Source of the DNA: Prorocentrum cordatum
Lineage: Eukaryota > Sar > Dinophyceae > Prorocentrales > Prorocentraceae
Direction of reading: 5' to 3'
Length of the DNA stretch: 64,000 bases
NCBI GenBank assembly: GCA_963575745.1
Contig: CAUYUJ010000653.1
Location: forward strand, 26,287 to 90,286
Below the pieces are notes generated by a model that was not told where the DNA came from, searched no databases, and saw only the letters and a list, made by a program, of their open reading frames with translations. Shown piece by piece: positions 21,666 through 33,449 of the stretch (position 1 is the first letter of the stretch; each line of letters opens with the position of its first letter). The translations under genes and the position numbers were made by a program.

Positions 21666-23040
21666 ATTTGTTGAAAGGGTCATTCTGGACTCGGGGTTTG
21701 CTCTGGCTCGGAGGTACCACGTGTGACATTGGCAGGTGTGGATGTGGGGTGGTTATTGGGGGAGCTCTGTGATTCACTCCTTGGCGTTCGTTCAAGAGGT
21801 CATTCTGCACCTGGGGTTTGCTTTGCTCCGAGGTATCACGTGTGAGATTGGTTGGCGTGTTGACGTGGGTTGATTTATTGGGAGGGCCCCGTGCGATACT
21901 TTTTGGTGTTTTTTTTCCGACGGGTCAATCTGCACTCGGTGTTTATTTTGGCTGTGGGATTGTGGGAATCAGGAGGGAGTCAGGAGGGCGCTCTCTTGGC
22001 ATGGGGCGCTGTTCTCATTTCAGTGCTTGTTGTCGGACGGTGCTTGCAATACGCTGGTGTTGGGGATTGTGCTGGAGTTGGAGATATGAAAGGCCAGTTC
22101 CGAGTGTTTGGCGGGGTTTGTGGGTATTCCATTTTGTGCTAGTTGTCTCGTACACCCATAGATGGCGGAATCTTGGCGTGCGTGGGCGCAAAGCCATGGG
22201 GGCGAAGTAACGTTTTGCTACGTGCAATGTTTTTTTGACGGTGCTTGGAGTTTGTTGTCATGGGGTGTTCAGCAGGAACACTATTCAGGGGCATTGTCGT
22301 TTATGTGTCGGAGCCGGTGGGTGTGTACGCGCCGCAATAGCGTTGTCGTAACTTCGGTGCATTTCGCTGCCTTGTGCGCGTGTGGTTTCTGTTGTTTGGC
22401 TTTTCACCGCGCCCTGGCCGTTCAAGGCGGCGGAGGCTCCAGCGACCAACAAAAACAAGAGGGGAAATTGTGGTGGAGAAGAAGTTTTAGGAGGAAAGAG
22501 TTCGCGTGGATTGTGTGTCGGAAACGACGGGGAAGAGTTCTCTGAATGAGAGTGCTTGGCCTGGGGATGGTGGGGACTAGGAGGGAGCTTGCTTTGCATG
22601 GGGGGACTGTTCGAGGCTGCATGTTTCGTGCATGGTTGCGTGATGATAATTTGGAGACAGGAGCGTTGCAGCCAATGCCGTCGCATGTCGTTGCTTTTGC
22701 GGGTTTTGCAGTCCAGGCAGGCTTTGCCGGCAATCGGGTGTTTGTGGGATTGCCATATGGTGTGCGGGTTTTCATATCAGTGCTGGTTGTCGCACGGAGT
22801 TTGCAATGCGTTGGTGTTTGGGAGTGTGCTGGAGTTGGAAGTGTGAATGCCACCTCCGTGTGTATAGCGGGCTTTGTGGGTGTTGCAGTGTGTGCTTATT
22901 GTTTGGACACATCCTTGGATGGTGGAATGGTGTTGTGGGTGAGTGCGAAACACGGGCGTCGAAGTATTTGTTCCCAACCATCCTGTGGTGTTGGGTCCTC
23001 GTTTTGAAAAGAGGGTCCCCGCGTTCCCTCCTTCCTTCCT
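21666..23040. repeat. GT-rich spacer with internal direct repeats
   Basis: GGTCATTCTG-GGGTTTGCT units recur near 21678, 21795 and (diverged) 21920. A ~75-bp segment at 22015-22090 recurs diverged at 22771-22847 (CAGTGCTTGTTGTCG; GTGCTGGAGTTGG). 22304-22350 recurs at 24721-24768. No coding function is recognised. A third hairpin leader (22973-22995) precedes the next satellite. Confidence 0.55.
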
Positions 23041-24630
23041 CCCCTCCCCCTCCGTCCGTGCGTTTCACCCACCCAGTACAGCGTTTCGTGGCCCCATAGG
23101 GAGCTCCACCGAAGCCCCCAGTGGGGCCGTCCGCGTGCGTCCTGGAAGCCCCAATTTGGCATTTTCACTCACCACCTACAGCGTTTCGTGGCCCTATAGG
23201 GGGCTTTCCCAAGACCACCAGTGGGACCGTCTGCGTGCGTCCCAGAAGCCCACTTTGGCAATTTCACCTACCCAGTACAGCGTTTCGTTGCCCTGCAATT
23301 AGGGCGCTCCACCGAAGCCCCGAGTGGGACCGTCCGCATGCGTCCTGGAACACCCACTTTGGCATTTTCACTCATCCAGTACAGCGTTTCGTGGCCCCAT
23401 ACCGAAGCCCCCAGTGGCAGTGGGACCGTCCGCGTGCGTCCTGACAGCCCAATTTGGCATTTCCACTCACCCCCTACAGCGTTTCGTGGCCCTATATGGG
23501 GGCTTCACCAAGACCCCCAGTGGGACCGTCTATATGCGTCCCAGAAGCCCACTTTGGCAATTTCACCAACCCAGTACAGCGTTTCGTGGCCCCACAATTG
23601 GGGCGCTCCACCGAAGCCCCGAGTGGGACCTTTCGCATGCGTCCCGGAACACCCACTTTTTGGCATTTTCACTCATCCAGTACAGCGTTTCGTGGCCCCA
23701 TACCGAAGCCCCCAGTGGGACCGTCCGCGTGCGCCCTGGCAGCCCAATTTGGCATTTTCACGCATCCAGTATTGGTATTTCGTGGCCCCATAGGGAGCGC
23801 CACCGACGCTGCCAATGGGACCGTCCGCGTGCGTCCCGGAAACTCACTCTTTGGCATTTTCAGCCACCCAGTACAGCGTTTCGTGGCCCCATAGGAAGCC
23901 CCACTCATGGCCCCACTGGTACCGTCCGCATGCGTCCCGGAAGCCCAATTTGGCGTTTTCGCTCGCCCACTACAGCGTTTCGTAGCCCCACAGGGAGCTC
24001 CACCGAAGCCCCCAGTGGGACCGCCCGCATGCGTCCCACACGTTCAATTTGGCATGTTTTATTTACCCAATACAGCGATTCGTGGCCCCATAGGGAGCTC
24101 CACCGAAACCCCCAGTGAGACCGTCCGCGTGCGTTCCGGAAGCCAGGCATGTTCGCTCACCCAGTACAGCGTTTCGTGGCCCCGTAGGAAGCTCCACCGA
24201 TGCCCCCAGTGGGACCTTCCGCATGCGTCCCGGCAGCCCTTTTCGGCATTGTCACCACCAATTACAACGTTTCGTGGCCCCGTAGGGAGCTCCACCAAAA
24301 CCCCCAGTGGGACCGCCCGCATGCCTTTTACACGCTTCGTGGCCCCATAATTAGGGAGCTCCACCGAAGTCCCCAGTGGGACCGCCCGCATGCGCCCCCC
24401 CCCAGCAAGTGCAGCGCCTCGTGGCTCCATAGGGTTCCGCCGAACCCCCCAGGGGGACCGCCCGCATGCGTCACACACACACACACACCCAAGTAGGTAA
24501 ATGCCCTCACCCAGTACAGCGCTTCGTGGCCCTATAGGGACCTCCACCGACGGCCCCAGTGCTACCGCCCGCATGCGTCCCCCCCACCCAGTGCAGCGCT
24601 TCGTGGCCCCATAGGGAGCTTTCGCCGAAA
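23041..24630. repeat. ~103-bp satellite, about 17 copies
   Basis: The unit contains CAGTACAGCGTTTCGTGGC, CCCATAGGGAGCTCCACCG and CCCCAGTGGGACCGTCCGC, with spacing mostly 95-105 bp and shorter units near 24300. A CACACA tract interrupts at about 24474-24487. Confidence 0.9.
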
Positions 24631-24992
24631 AAGACATTCACAATTGCGGTACCCACAACTGCATATGGTTGGGTCCAACGCCAGGATAATTTCCTGTGTG
24701 CGGTGGTTCTCGACCGTGTACGTGTCGGAACCTGTGGGTGTGTACGCGTTGCGAAAGCGTGGTCGTGAGTTGTTTGCAAGAGAGTTCTCGGTATGAATGT
24801 TAGTGGGATGGTTGTTTCTCAGGTGGGAGTTTCTTTCTCGGCCGGGGTTTTTTGGTGTGCAAGTGTCCGCAATTGTTGCCGGCGTGTGGGTTTGATATTT
24901 CGCAATGTGGCGCGGGGCCAGTGAGGGGTGTCGGCAAAGCAAAGCGAGCGCAGAGCGGGCGCAACCCCAGAGCTGGAGACGTCGCTGGGTGG
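24631..24992. other. Spacer without recognised gene
   Basis: It contains the diverged repeat shared with 22304-22350 and otherwise nothing I can identify. Confidence 0.4.
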
Positions 24993-25046
24993 ACGCGATG
25001 TGTGTGTGTATATATATATATAGATATATATAAGAATATGCATGCA

Positions 25047-25097
<51 letters not shown>

Positions 25098-26060
25098 ATG
25101 TATGTATGTATGTATGTATGTATGTATGTATGTATGCGTGTATGCCTGTATGCATGTATGCATGTATGCATGTATGCATGTATGCATGTATGTATGTATG
25201 TATGTATGTATGTATGTATGTATGTATGTATGTATCGATGTATGCATGTATGTATGTATGTATGTATGTTAATTTGTATGTACGTACGTACGTACGCACG
25301 TACGTACGTACGTATGTATGTATATATGTATGTATGTATGCATGTATGCATGCATGCATGTATGTATGTATGTATGTGTGTATGTGTGTATGTATGTATG
25401 TATGCATGTATCTATGTATGTATGTGTGCATGCATGCATGCATGCATGCACGCACGCACGCACGCATGCATGCATGTATGTATGTAAGTATGTCTGTATG
25501 TATGTATGTATGTATGTATGTATGTATGTATGTATGTATACATGTATGTATGTATGTATGTATGTATGTATGTATGTTATGCATGCATGCATGTATGTAT
25601 GTATGTATGTATGTATGTATGCACGTATGTATGTATGCATGTATGTATGTATGTATGCATGCATGCATGCATGCATGTATGTATATAGACAGGCGGGTTG
25701 GTATGTAGGTTGGTAGGTAGATAGATAGGCAGGTAGGTAGGTAGGTAGGTAGGTATGTAGGCAGGTGTGTATATATGTATGCATGTGTGTATGTATGTAT
25801 GCCTGTATGTATATTTGTATGTATGTATGTATGTATGTATGTATGTATGTACGTATGTATGTATGTATGTATGTATGTATGTATGTATGTATGTATGTAG
25901 GTATGCAGGTATGTATGTATGTATGTATGTATGCATGTATGCATGCATGCATGCATGCATGCATGCATACATGCATGTATGCATGTATGTATGTAGGTAG
26001 GTAGGTAGGTATGTATGTATGTATGTTTGTTTTTATGTATGTATGTCTATATTTGTATAT
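24993..26060. repeat. TCTG/TATG/CATG tetranucleotide array, ~1 kb
   Basis: (TA)n lies at about 25009-25031, then (TCTG)n at about 25047-25097, then long (TATG)n with CATG, TACG and GTAG variants to about 26050. All frames in both strands are open because the 4-bp unit lacks stops in most phases. These are not genes. Confidence 0.95.
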
Positions 26061-26119
26061 GGGAGCAATGCGACTTGTATTTGGATGGAGTGAGGGCACG
26101 GCTGCCCGCGCGGTGAAGG

Positions 26120-26985
26120 TGAGTTTTTGTTCGTCGTCGTCGTCGTCGCCGTTGTCGTCGCCGCCGCCGCCGCCGTCGCCTCCTCCTCCTCCTCCTCCTC
26201 CTGCTCCTCCTCCCCGTCCTCGTCCTCGTCGTCGTCCTCCTCCTCCTCCTCCCTCCTCCTCCTCCTCCTCCTCCTCCTCCTCCTCCTCCTCCTCCTCCCT
26301 CCTCCTCCTCGTCCTCCTCCTTTCCTCCTCCTCCTCCTCCTCCTCCTCCTCCTCCTCTTGCTTCTCTTGCTTCTCTTGCTCCCCCTCCTCCCTCTCGTCC
26401 TCCTCCTCCTTCCTCCTTCTTGTCCTCCTGCTCCTCCTGCTCCAGCTGCTGCTGCTGCCTGCGCTGCTCCTCCTCCTTCCTCCCCTCCTCCCTCCTCCCT
26501 CTTCCTCCTCCTCCTCCTCCTCCTCCTCCTCCTCCTCCGCTTTCTGCTCTCCTGTCCGTTTCTTCTCCTCCTCTTCCGCGTTCTCCTCCTCCTCCTCCTC
26601 CTCCTCCTCCTCCTCCTCCTCGTCCTCTCCCCTCCTCCTCGTTCCTCCTCCCTCCTGCTCCTCCTTTCCTCCTGCTCCTCTCCTCCTCCTCCCCTCCTCC
26701 TCTTCTCCTCCTCCTCCTCTTCCTCCTCTCTCCTCCTCCTCCTCCTCTCCTCACCTCCTCCCTGCTCCTCCTCGCCATATTCCTCCTTCCTCCTCCTCCT
26801 CCTCCTCCTCCTCTCCTCCTCCTCCTCCTCCTCCTCCTCCCTCCTCCTCCTCCTCCTCCTCCTCCTCCTCCTCTCCCTCCTCCTCCTCCTCCTCCTCCTC
26901 CTCCTCCTCCTCCCCCTCCTCCTGCTTTTCCTCCTGCTCCTCTCCCCCCACCTATTCCGACGACGACTCCTACATGCTCCCCCTC
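26120..26985. repeat. TCC/TCG trinucleotide array
   Basis: Pyrimidine-rich on the forward strand: (TCG)n, (GCC)n, then long imperfect (TCC)n with CTT and CTG interruptions. The poly-Ser, Leu or Pro forward frames and Glu/Arg reverse frames are compositional. Confidence 0.9.
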
Positions 26986-27165
26986 TGAGGGGTATATGGC
27001 GGTTTACCCCGCCCCTGGTTCTTTGCTTGCCCCCCCGCTTCTCCACTCCCCTGGGGCTCATTTCTGGACGGGCTGGTGGGGATACGCGAAGCGTTTTAGA
27101 ATTTCGAAACGCACGCGAACTTGAGATACAAGTCGGTGCCAGGGCAAAGGGAAGGATGCCCATCG

Positions 27166-28710
27166 AGATGCGACTGTCTGCGCAACGTTGGCACCGGATC
27201 TTCAATATGCGCAACGTTGGCCTAGGCGCTGCTGGAGCGGCTGGCCCACCTGCTGGGGCCGCGGCGGCGCTGGCCGGCAGCCCAGCGGCGGCGCGGGCCG
27301 GCAGCCCAGCGCCCGCAGGCGCGCCCGCCGCCGGCGCGGCCCTCCCTGGACAGCCCTCCGCTGCCCCCCTGGCTCTGGCAGTACGAAGAGCAGCAAGGCA
27401 GGCGGCAGCGCCGCCGAGGCAGCCGCTTCCAGACTTCGGAGCAGCAGGGCTGGACGCGGCGCCGCCGGCAGCGCCGCCCGCTGCTGCGCCTGCCGCGCCT
27501 GCTGGTCCTGCTGCGGCCGCGGTCGCGGCACTGGGCGGCGCGTCAGACGCGCTTCGCCACCTTTCGGCCGCCGGCTGGGCCGGCTTGGACACGATCGACT
27601 TGGTGGAAGAATTTGCAGTCGATTGCCCGACGCTTCGATTCGTCCCGACTGGCGCACGAGCAGCCGCAGCCAAGGCTACAGACGAGATCTGCCGTGCCGG
27701 GCGTGGAAGCTTTGACTGCTGCGGGGGCGATTACTCTTTGCAGCGCCTCTTCGCACGCGTCGAGGCCAGCGCCAACACAGGGCCACGGTGGCCGACTGGG
27801 CGCAATTGGTGCGGCAGCGCTGCTCCGCCCTGCAGCTCGGCGACTTGGCGGAGCTGCTGGCGGGCGCGCGGCGGGCGGCTGGAGACCTCGCCAAGAGCCG
27901 GCGCGAGGGCGGAGCGGGGCCGCAAGACGAGCATCTCCTCGCCGACGCGGTCTCGCCGACGCGGTCGTGCGGAAGGCCATGGCGGAGGAGTGTTCTCGAG
28001 CGGCCGCCTTGCTCTGCAGCCCCGGCCTTGCGCCGCAGACTCCCGAGAGCGCCGAGCAACTACAGGCCCTGCTGCAACCAGCGGCGGCGCGGCCGCCTCC
28101 CGGCGAGGCGCTCTTGAAGGCACCGCAAGCGCGCCCTCCGCAACAGCCCCAAGGGCAGCGGCGCCGCCGTGGGAGGCGGGCGCTTCGAACACTGGCGGGT
28201 GGTGTTGTGAGAGCCGCGAGCGCGTGGCGTCCTGTGCCAGGTGTGCGACAGGATCGCAGAAGGCCGGGTGCCGCAATGCGTGGCGGGGGCGCTGGCCCTC
28301 TCGAAGCTAACGCCGCTGCGCAAGGCAGGCGGCGGCGTTCGGCCTATCGCAGCGCCCAACATCCTGCGACGCCTCGTGGGCCGCGCCCTGGCCCAACCGC
28401 GCAGGGAGGCTTTGGCCGCAGCTCCCGGCGAGCAGCAGTGCGCCATCGACACGGCCGCCGGCACGGAGCTCCTCGCCCACGCTGTCCGCGCCCTGACAGA
28501 GACAAACCCGAGCCTTGTCATGGTGGGAAGCGATTTCTGCTTCATCCATCGGGGCGAGTGCTTGCGCGAGCACCGGAGCTTCTGTCTTACGTGGAGCTCT
28601 TCTGCCGGCGGCAGTCCCAGTACTTCTTCTGGGACTGGGCGGGGGTCTGCCACCGACTCCACTCGACGGACGGCGTGGCCCAGGAAGACCCGCTCTCACC
28701 GCTGCTTTTC
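27166..28710 (+). pseudogene. LINE, 5' part: linker and reverse transcriptase up to motif B
   Basis: This is the N-terminal part of a non-LTR retrotransposon ORF2 in several frames. 27560-27715 gives AGWAGLDTIDLVEEF and LRFVPTGARAAAAK. 28165-28200 gives GGGRFEHWRVVL (the conserved FEHWR before the reverse transcriptase palm). 28290-28420 gives LSKLTPLRKAGGGVRPIAA and LRRLVGRALAQ. 28500-28540 is a degenerate motif A region (LVMVGSD). 28585-28710 gives LLSYVELF and QEDPLSPLLF (motif B). The sense switches frame at least three times, so it is a decayed copy. It stops at 28710 exactly where the nested YR element begins, and resumes in phase at 34791. Confidence 0.7.
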
Positions 28711-28983
28711 TGCAGACGGCGATGCTTGCTTCGTACGGCCCGGAAAACATAGGAAGAGTCACGGGGGGCCTCTGCATGCATTCTCACCTTGTTGTGTCGT
28801 TCACATGTCACGTGCATGCCTTCTCGTGTTGTGGCAGTTGGCGCTGCTTGCATTGTTCACGCATTCGCAGGTCATTGCGTTGCTTGCCTTGTGGATGCAC
28901 CCCTCGTCGCTGCAAGTTTTGGGTTCGAGCCGCAGGGTTCGGGAAAGCATCAGGGTCAGGGTTCCGCACCCTGGTCCTTGAAC
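28711..28983 (+). repeat. A1 repeat of the YR element
   Basis: 273 bp, beginning TGCAGACGGCGATGC and ending near TCCTTGAAC. It matches A2 (34313-34585) at the same length with scattered substitutions, which suggests the element is not brand new. It contains GGTTCGAGCC (GGTTCGAACC in A2), like a Pol III B box. Confidence 0.85.
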
Positions 28984-30369
28984 TTTGGGACCTCCCCCCG
29001 GCGGCAGCCAGGCCGCCGCTCCGCCGCAGCGGCAGCCCGCGGGAGCGCTCCCGCTCCCGCTACCGCCTCCGCCCCCGCGCCGACCTGCGGCCGCCGCCCC
29101 AGCGCTCGCAGGAGCGCGGCCGCCACCGCTCGCAGGATCGTTTGGCTCCACCTTTGGGCCGCAGGGTCGATGGAGACGACGAGAGAGGTGGCGGGCCTGC
29201 AGAGGCGTCGTCGGCCCCAGCCCGAGAGGCAAGGACCCTTTTTTCACGACGAGACGCCGAGTCCGCAGAGGACTTGATGCGGCGCCTCAGCCCCGCAGGG
29301 GTCTCGGACGAAGAGGTGTGCCGTGTGGCCGGTTTACCGGAAGACCTTGGAGTGCGGGCGGCCTGGCAACTTCGGCACCGCACCCGGACCTCGCCAGGGA
29401 GCTGTGCAAGGACCCGTTGACGCATGACGCAGGCCACACCGCATACATTTTAGTGTGCGAAGTCCTACGGAGGCTTCAAGCGGAAGCAGCGCCGGGCCAG
29501 CCAGCTGAACCGCCTCTGGCCCCAGCGGGTTCCGCCTTCAACGACGCCTCGGTCAAGGCCATGGAAGCCGTGGCGAGGCGCGCGCGCGCCGGCGCAGGGC
29601 GACGCGGCAGGTCCCCGTCCTCCTCAGACACAGAGGACCGCAAGACGTCGTCCATCGATGTTTGCAAGGCGCTGCAGGCGTACGGGTTGGAGGGCCTCCC
29701 TTTGGAGAACTTCCCGAAGGCCGCCGCCCTGCAGCCCTTGCTGCGGAGGGCTCGCCAGAAAGCGGACCACGGCCGCTTGCCGTGGGTCGCCGGCGAGCTC
29801 GAGAAGGAGTTCGAGCCTTTCCGCCGCTCGGTCGACAGTACGCTCTGGAAGGTGGAGAAGGGGCAGGAGTATGCCTCTTTCGCGCATGGGCGTCGTGTTG
29901 GTGGAGCAGGGGCCTCACGCAGCTTGTTCTTCAAGCTGAGGTCGGGTCAGAAAGCTTGTCCTTCGAGCGCCCGCTCCGCAGGTTCCTTGATCTTTGCCAC
30001 CTCGCGCAGGAGTCCAACGTCGGCGCGGCCTACGAGTTCGACCGAAGGGAGTGGCAGCAGCTAGCCACCCGGATCGAGGACCGGGGCAAGAGCGCCGACC
30101 CGAACGAGATCGTCGCCAGGGTCCACGCGCACACCGAAGCCGAGGTGCGCGACTGGGTTGTCGAGGCAGAAGTGGCCTGCAGAGGCTTCCTCTCTGCTGG
30201 GGTGGCCCAGCAGTGGGAGCGCTCCGCGGGCAAAGGGTACCGCGACGGCAAGGGCGGCACGCAGGACTGGCAGGGCGCTCCCCGGTCCGCGGCGACGAAG
30301 CCACCGCTTCCGCCGCGCCCGCCCTCCCCGGCAGCGGTCTCGAAGGGCGCCCGCAGGGGCGCCGCCTGA
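28984..30369 (+). pseudogene. Gag-like region of the YR element, frame-broken
   Basis: This would be the structural protein of the element. Sense runs through three frames. About 29160-29370 gives LMRRLSPAGVSDEEVCRVAG. About 29380-29930 gives DPLTHDAGHTAYILVCEVLR and LQAYGLEGLPLENFPKAAAL. About 29935-30369 gives RRFLDLCHLAQESNVGAAYE and ends in a Pro/Ala-rich tail. No zinc knuckle was seen. The Gag assignment rests on position between A1 and reverse transcriptase, and on general resemblance to the first ORF of dinoflagellate YR elements, not on a firm domain. Confidence 0.45.
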
Positions 30370-30402
30370 AGCAGCATTAGAGCACGAGCGTCGCAGGACG
30401 CT

Positions 30403-32758
30403 TTGGCCCCGCGGGGCAAGCCGTTTGCGGATGACGCCCGAGTGCTGCGCAAAGTGCAGAAGACGGCGGATAGCCAACTGCTTCCTTCCAGCGAGGCTGC
30501 TGCGCCGCGCCGAAGGCAGGAGCCTTTGCCGATTGTTTCTCCTCCTCTTGCCCCCCTCTCCCCCTGCCTGCCTCCCCCTGTCCGCCCTCCTCTTGCCCCC
30601 ACCTCTGGCCCTCGACAGCAATCGTGCCCGCAGGGGCTTGGTATTTCAGAATTTTGTGCAATTTGCAAACCGGGCTGCAGGGCTCGCTTACCAGGTCAAG
30701 CGTCGCAGGGCGCATCTGTTCTTTCTTCGCAAGTGCCTTGTGGCTCTGCCCGCCAGCGCCTGGAAGAACGCGTTGAACCGTCAGCCAACGGGGCGTCGCC
30801 GCAGGGCGGTCTGCTCAGCCCAGAGCAACACATATTACGGTTTTGCGCCTCCACGTCGTGCTTGCACAAAGTTCCCCCTCTTTGCCCGGACGTTCGTCGA
30901 AACATCTGTGCAATAGCGGACAACGCTGCCGTAGTGGCGTCCCGCCGAGAGCAAGAGTTGGAATTCTGGCGTGAGCGGGCTGCCGATTTGGAGCCTGCCC
31001 AGCGGCGGTTTCAGGACAGCGTGCCAACGCAGTACCAGCCCAACCTAGGAAGAGTCCACGTGCCACTGTTGGAGGACATTGTGATTGCCGCAGGGCGCGA
31101 AGATGCGAATTTCATCCGCGATTTGACCCAAGGGTTCCCAGTCTCTGGGCTCTTGCACGCAGGTGGGTTGGGCAGGCCCACAGGCGTGCCGGTTTGGTCG
31201 GGGGGTTGGGAGGCTTTCAACGGCGTGCCAGATCTTGAACATCTGCGCGCCCAATTCCAGGAGATAAACATGCGAACGCTCGCCCAGGCAGTGCCGGGCC
31301 CACTCGCGGCCGAAGTGTGGGCAAAACGTAAATCTGAGATGTGGGCGGGCAAGGTCGGCCCTCCGCTCGCTCTCCAGGACGTAAACCTGGGTGAGATACT
31401 TTTGGTCGAACGTTTTGGCGTCTCTGAAATCAGGGGTGGCCGGTTAAAGGTTCGGGTCATCGATAATTTTCAGAAGAACGAAGTAAATTCTTGTGCGTCA
31501 ATGCACGAACGGGTCTGGAACGATACTCACGATCACCTCACGCACGCGGTGCTTTCCTTGTTGCGACAGAGTGGCGCGGAAGTTTGCCTTGGAAAAGAAG
31601 ATTTCGTGTCAGCTTTCAAAACTGTGTGTCCAGATTTCCACAAATCGTGGCTCAGGTGGTGCTTGGTGTACGACACAGACAGCCAAGAATGGAAAGTGTC
31701 GGAAATGCGCACGCAGCCCTTCTGGGCAGTTTGTGGTGTTTACGCGTGGTGGCGCTGCGCCCAAGCTGTAAAGTGCATTTCGGTTAGTTTTTTTTTTTTT
31801 TTTTTTTTTTTTGTATGTCGACGACGCGTTTCTCGCCGACGTCGAAGCGTGCGGCCCCCGAGCCAAAGCAATCTTTCAGGAGATGGTCGCCCTGCTTGGG
31901 TGGGAGTTGGACCTCGACAAATCCGAAGGGATGTCGCGGTCGATTTCTTTGCTTGGGTGCGAGGTTTCCGTGGCCCCGCAGGGGGTGCATTGGCACCTCG
32001 GCCGCGAGAAAGTTGTCGCGTGGCAGCGCGAGGTGGCTTATGTGCTGCGTTCAAAATCATTGTCCCCGGCACTGGCGTCGAAATTTGCAGGAAGGTTGGC
32101 GTTCGCGTGTCAGCGTTCTTTCGGTCGCGTTGGGAGGTCCTGCGTGCGTCCTTTTTTCTGGCGCGCCGCCCGCGGCGGATGCTGGGCTCTTACAAGCCGG
32201 TTACGCGCATGCCTGCGCTGGTGGATCCGTCTGTTTTCTCTGAATCCGGACAGCGCGGTCACCGTGAGGGAGCTCGAACCGGCCCCCTTCGTTGTTTTAG
32301 TTTACACAGACGCCGAAGGGAGCGGAGGCGTCGAGGCAGCGGTGATCTTTAAAGCCGGCTGCACGAGAGAATGGGCCATGAGCGCAGTGCCGCGATCCTG
32401 GAGGCGCATTTTGCGCAAGAGGGCCACTCAAATCAATGCTTTTGAGTTGTTGGCGTTGGTAGCAGCACTGAACACGTGGAAGGCGCAGCTCGCAGTCAAG
32501 CGGATCTTGGTTTTTATCGACAATACTGCTGCTAAGGACGTCATGTTGTCAGGTTGGTCGAGACAACCAGATTTCAACGCAATTGCCGGCGCGGCATGGC
32601 TGTCCGTTGCCCAGGCGCAGGCCTCCATCGAGTGCCGGTGGGTGCCGTCGGCGAGCAACCCCGCCGACTGCTTGAGCCGGGGCACGGTAGGCCCGTGGCA
32701 GAACCACAAACGGAGGGCGCTGAAGTTGCCCACGCTTGCCGGAGCGCTCGTTGAGTAA
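30403..32758 (+). CDS. Reverse transcriptase-RNase H of the YR element
   Basis: This polyprotein would copy element RNA to DNA and remove the RNA. The first frame, to 31790, holds an N-terminal basic/Pro region, KVRVIDNF (31447-31470), motif A KEDFVSAF (31594-31617) and a motif B-like QPFWAVCGVYAWW. Then comes a run of 25 T (31788-31812). The next frame holds catalytic YVDD (31814-31825), the thumb, and an RNase H domain of the DIRS type: YTDAEG (Asp at 32309-32311), NAFELLAL (Glu at 32444-32446), FIDNTAA (Asp at 32519-32521) and ASNPADCLSRG (Asp at 32666-32668). All catalytic acids are present. The only break is the T-run, where the frame is off by one, so either a homopolymer length error or slippage could make this one protein. 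The start at 30403 is a guess. Confidence 0.85.
31788..31812 (+). repeat. 25-base T-run inside reverse transcriptase
   Basis: It replaces the usual residues between motif B and YVDD with poly-Phe and shifts the frame by one. Confidence 0.95.
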
Positions 32759-33057
32759 AACCATGGCCTTGCCATCCTGTTGTTTCTTCGCTGCCTCTGT
32801 CCCGCCCCTCTCCCGCCCCCCCCTCCCTCCTCTGTCCCCCCTCCCCCTCCCCTCCCCCTCCCCTTCCTCTTCCTGGTCCCCCCTCCGCTCCCCGCCCCTT
32901 CCCGTCCCCGTGGAGTCGAGATTGTGCATGGCCTTTCCTGCGCACATGTGAGCAAAACCCGGACTCCGCCGTGCACTTGAGTGCGGGACGAACGATTGCC
33001 TGGCGGGGGCGGGTCTGTTGGCGGGGTGCGTTCGTGTTTGTCTGCGTGCGTGCTTGT
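32759..33057. other. Pyrimidine-rich spacer inside the YR element
   Basis: CTCCCCCTC-type low-complexity DNA follows the RNase H stop. No gene is recognised. Confidence 0.5.
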
Positions 33058-33396
<339 letters not shown>

Positions 33397-33449
33397 GTGG
33401 TGCGCGCGCGTGCGTCTGTGCGCCGCATTGCCCAATCTAATGCACTCGC

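Larger units (their letters stand above)
2922..25303 (+). repeat. 38.6-kb duplication, first copy
   Basis: This interval recurs at 41501-64000. The spacing is 38,579 bp from 2922 to about 17.7 kb, 38,658 between the two 101-bp blocks, 38,705 after them, 38,699 after a 6-base difference near 23420, and 38,697 after a TA-repeat difference near 25020. Single-base differences noticed outside the satellites are few, for example near 3058, 3232, 3393, 3463, 7045 and 11965. The true left end is hidden by the N run in the second copy, and the right end lies beyond the window. Confidence 0.95.

Noticed and set aside
14776-24630. CRISPR-like regular arrays
   Set aside because: The whole unit repeats with no variable spacers. 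These are tandem satellites in a eukaryote-like genome.
25042-25984. Long open frames of Met/Tyr/Val/Cys or His/Thr/Ile repeats
   Set aside because: They are translations of the TATG/TCTG tetranucleotide array and exist in several frames on both strands.
26033-28310. Very long Ser/Leu/Pro or Glu/Arg frames over 26.0-27.0 kb
   Set aside because: These are by-products of the TCC array. Only the part after about 27166 shows LINE-like sense.
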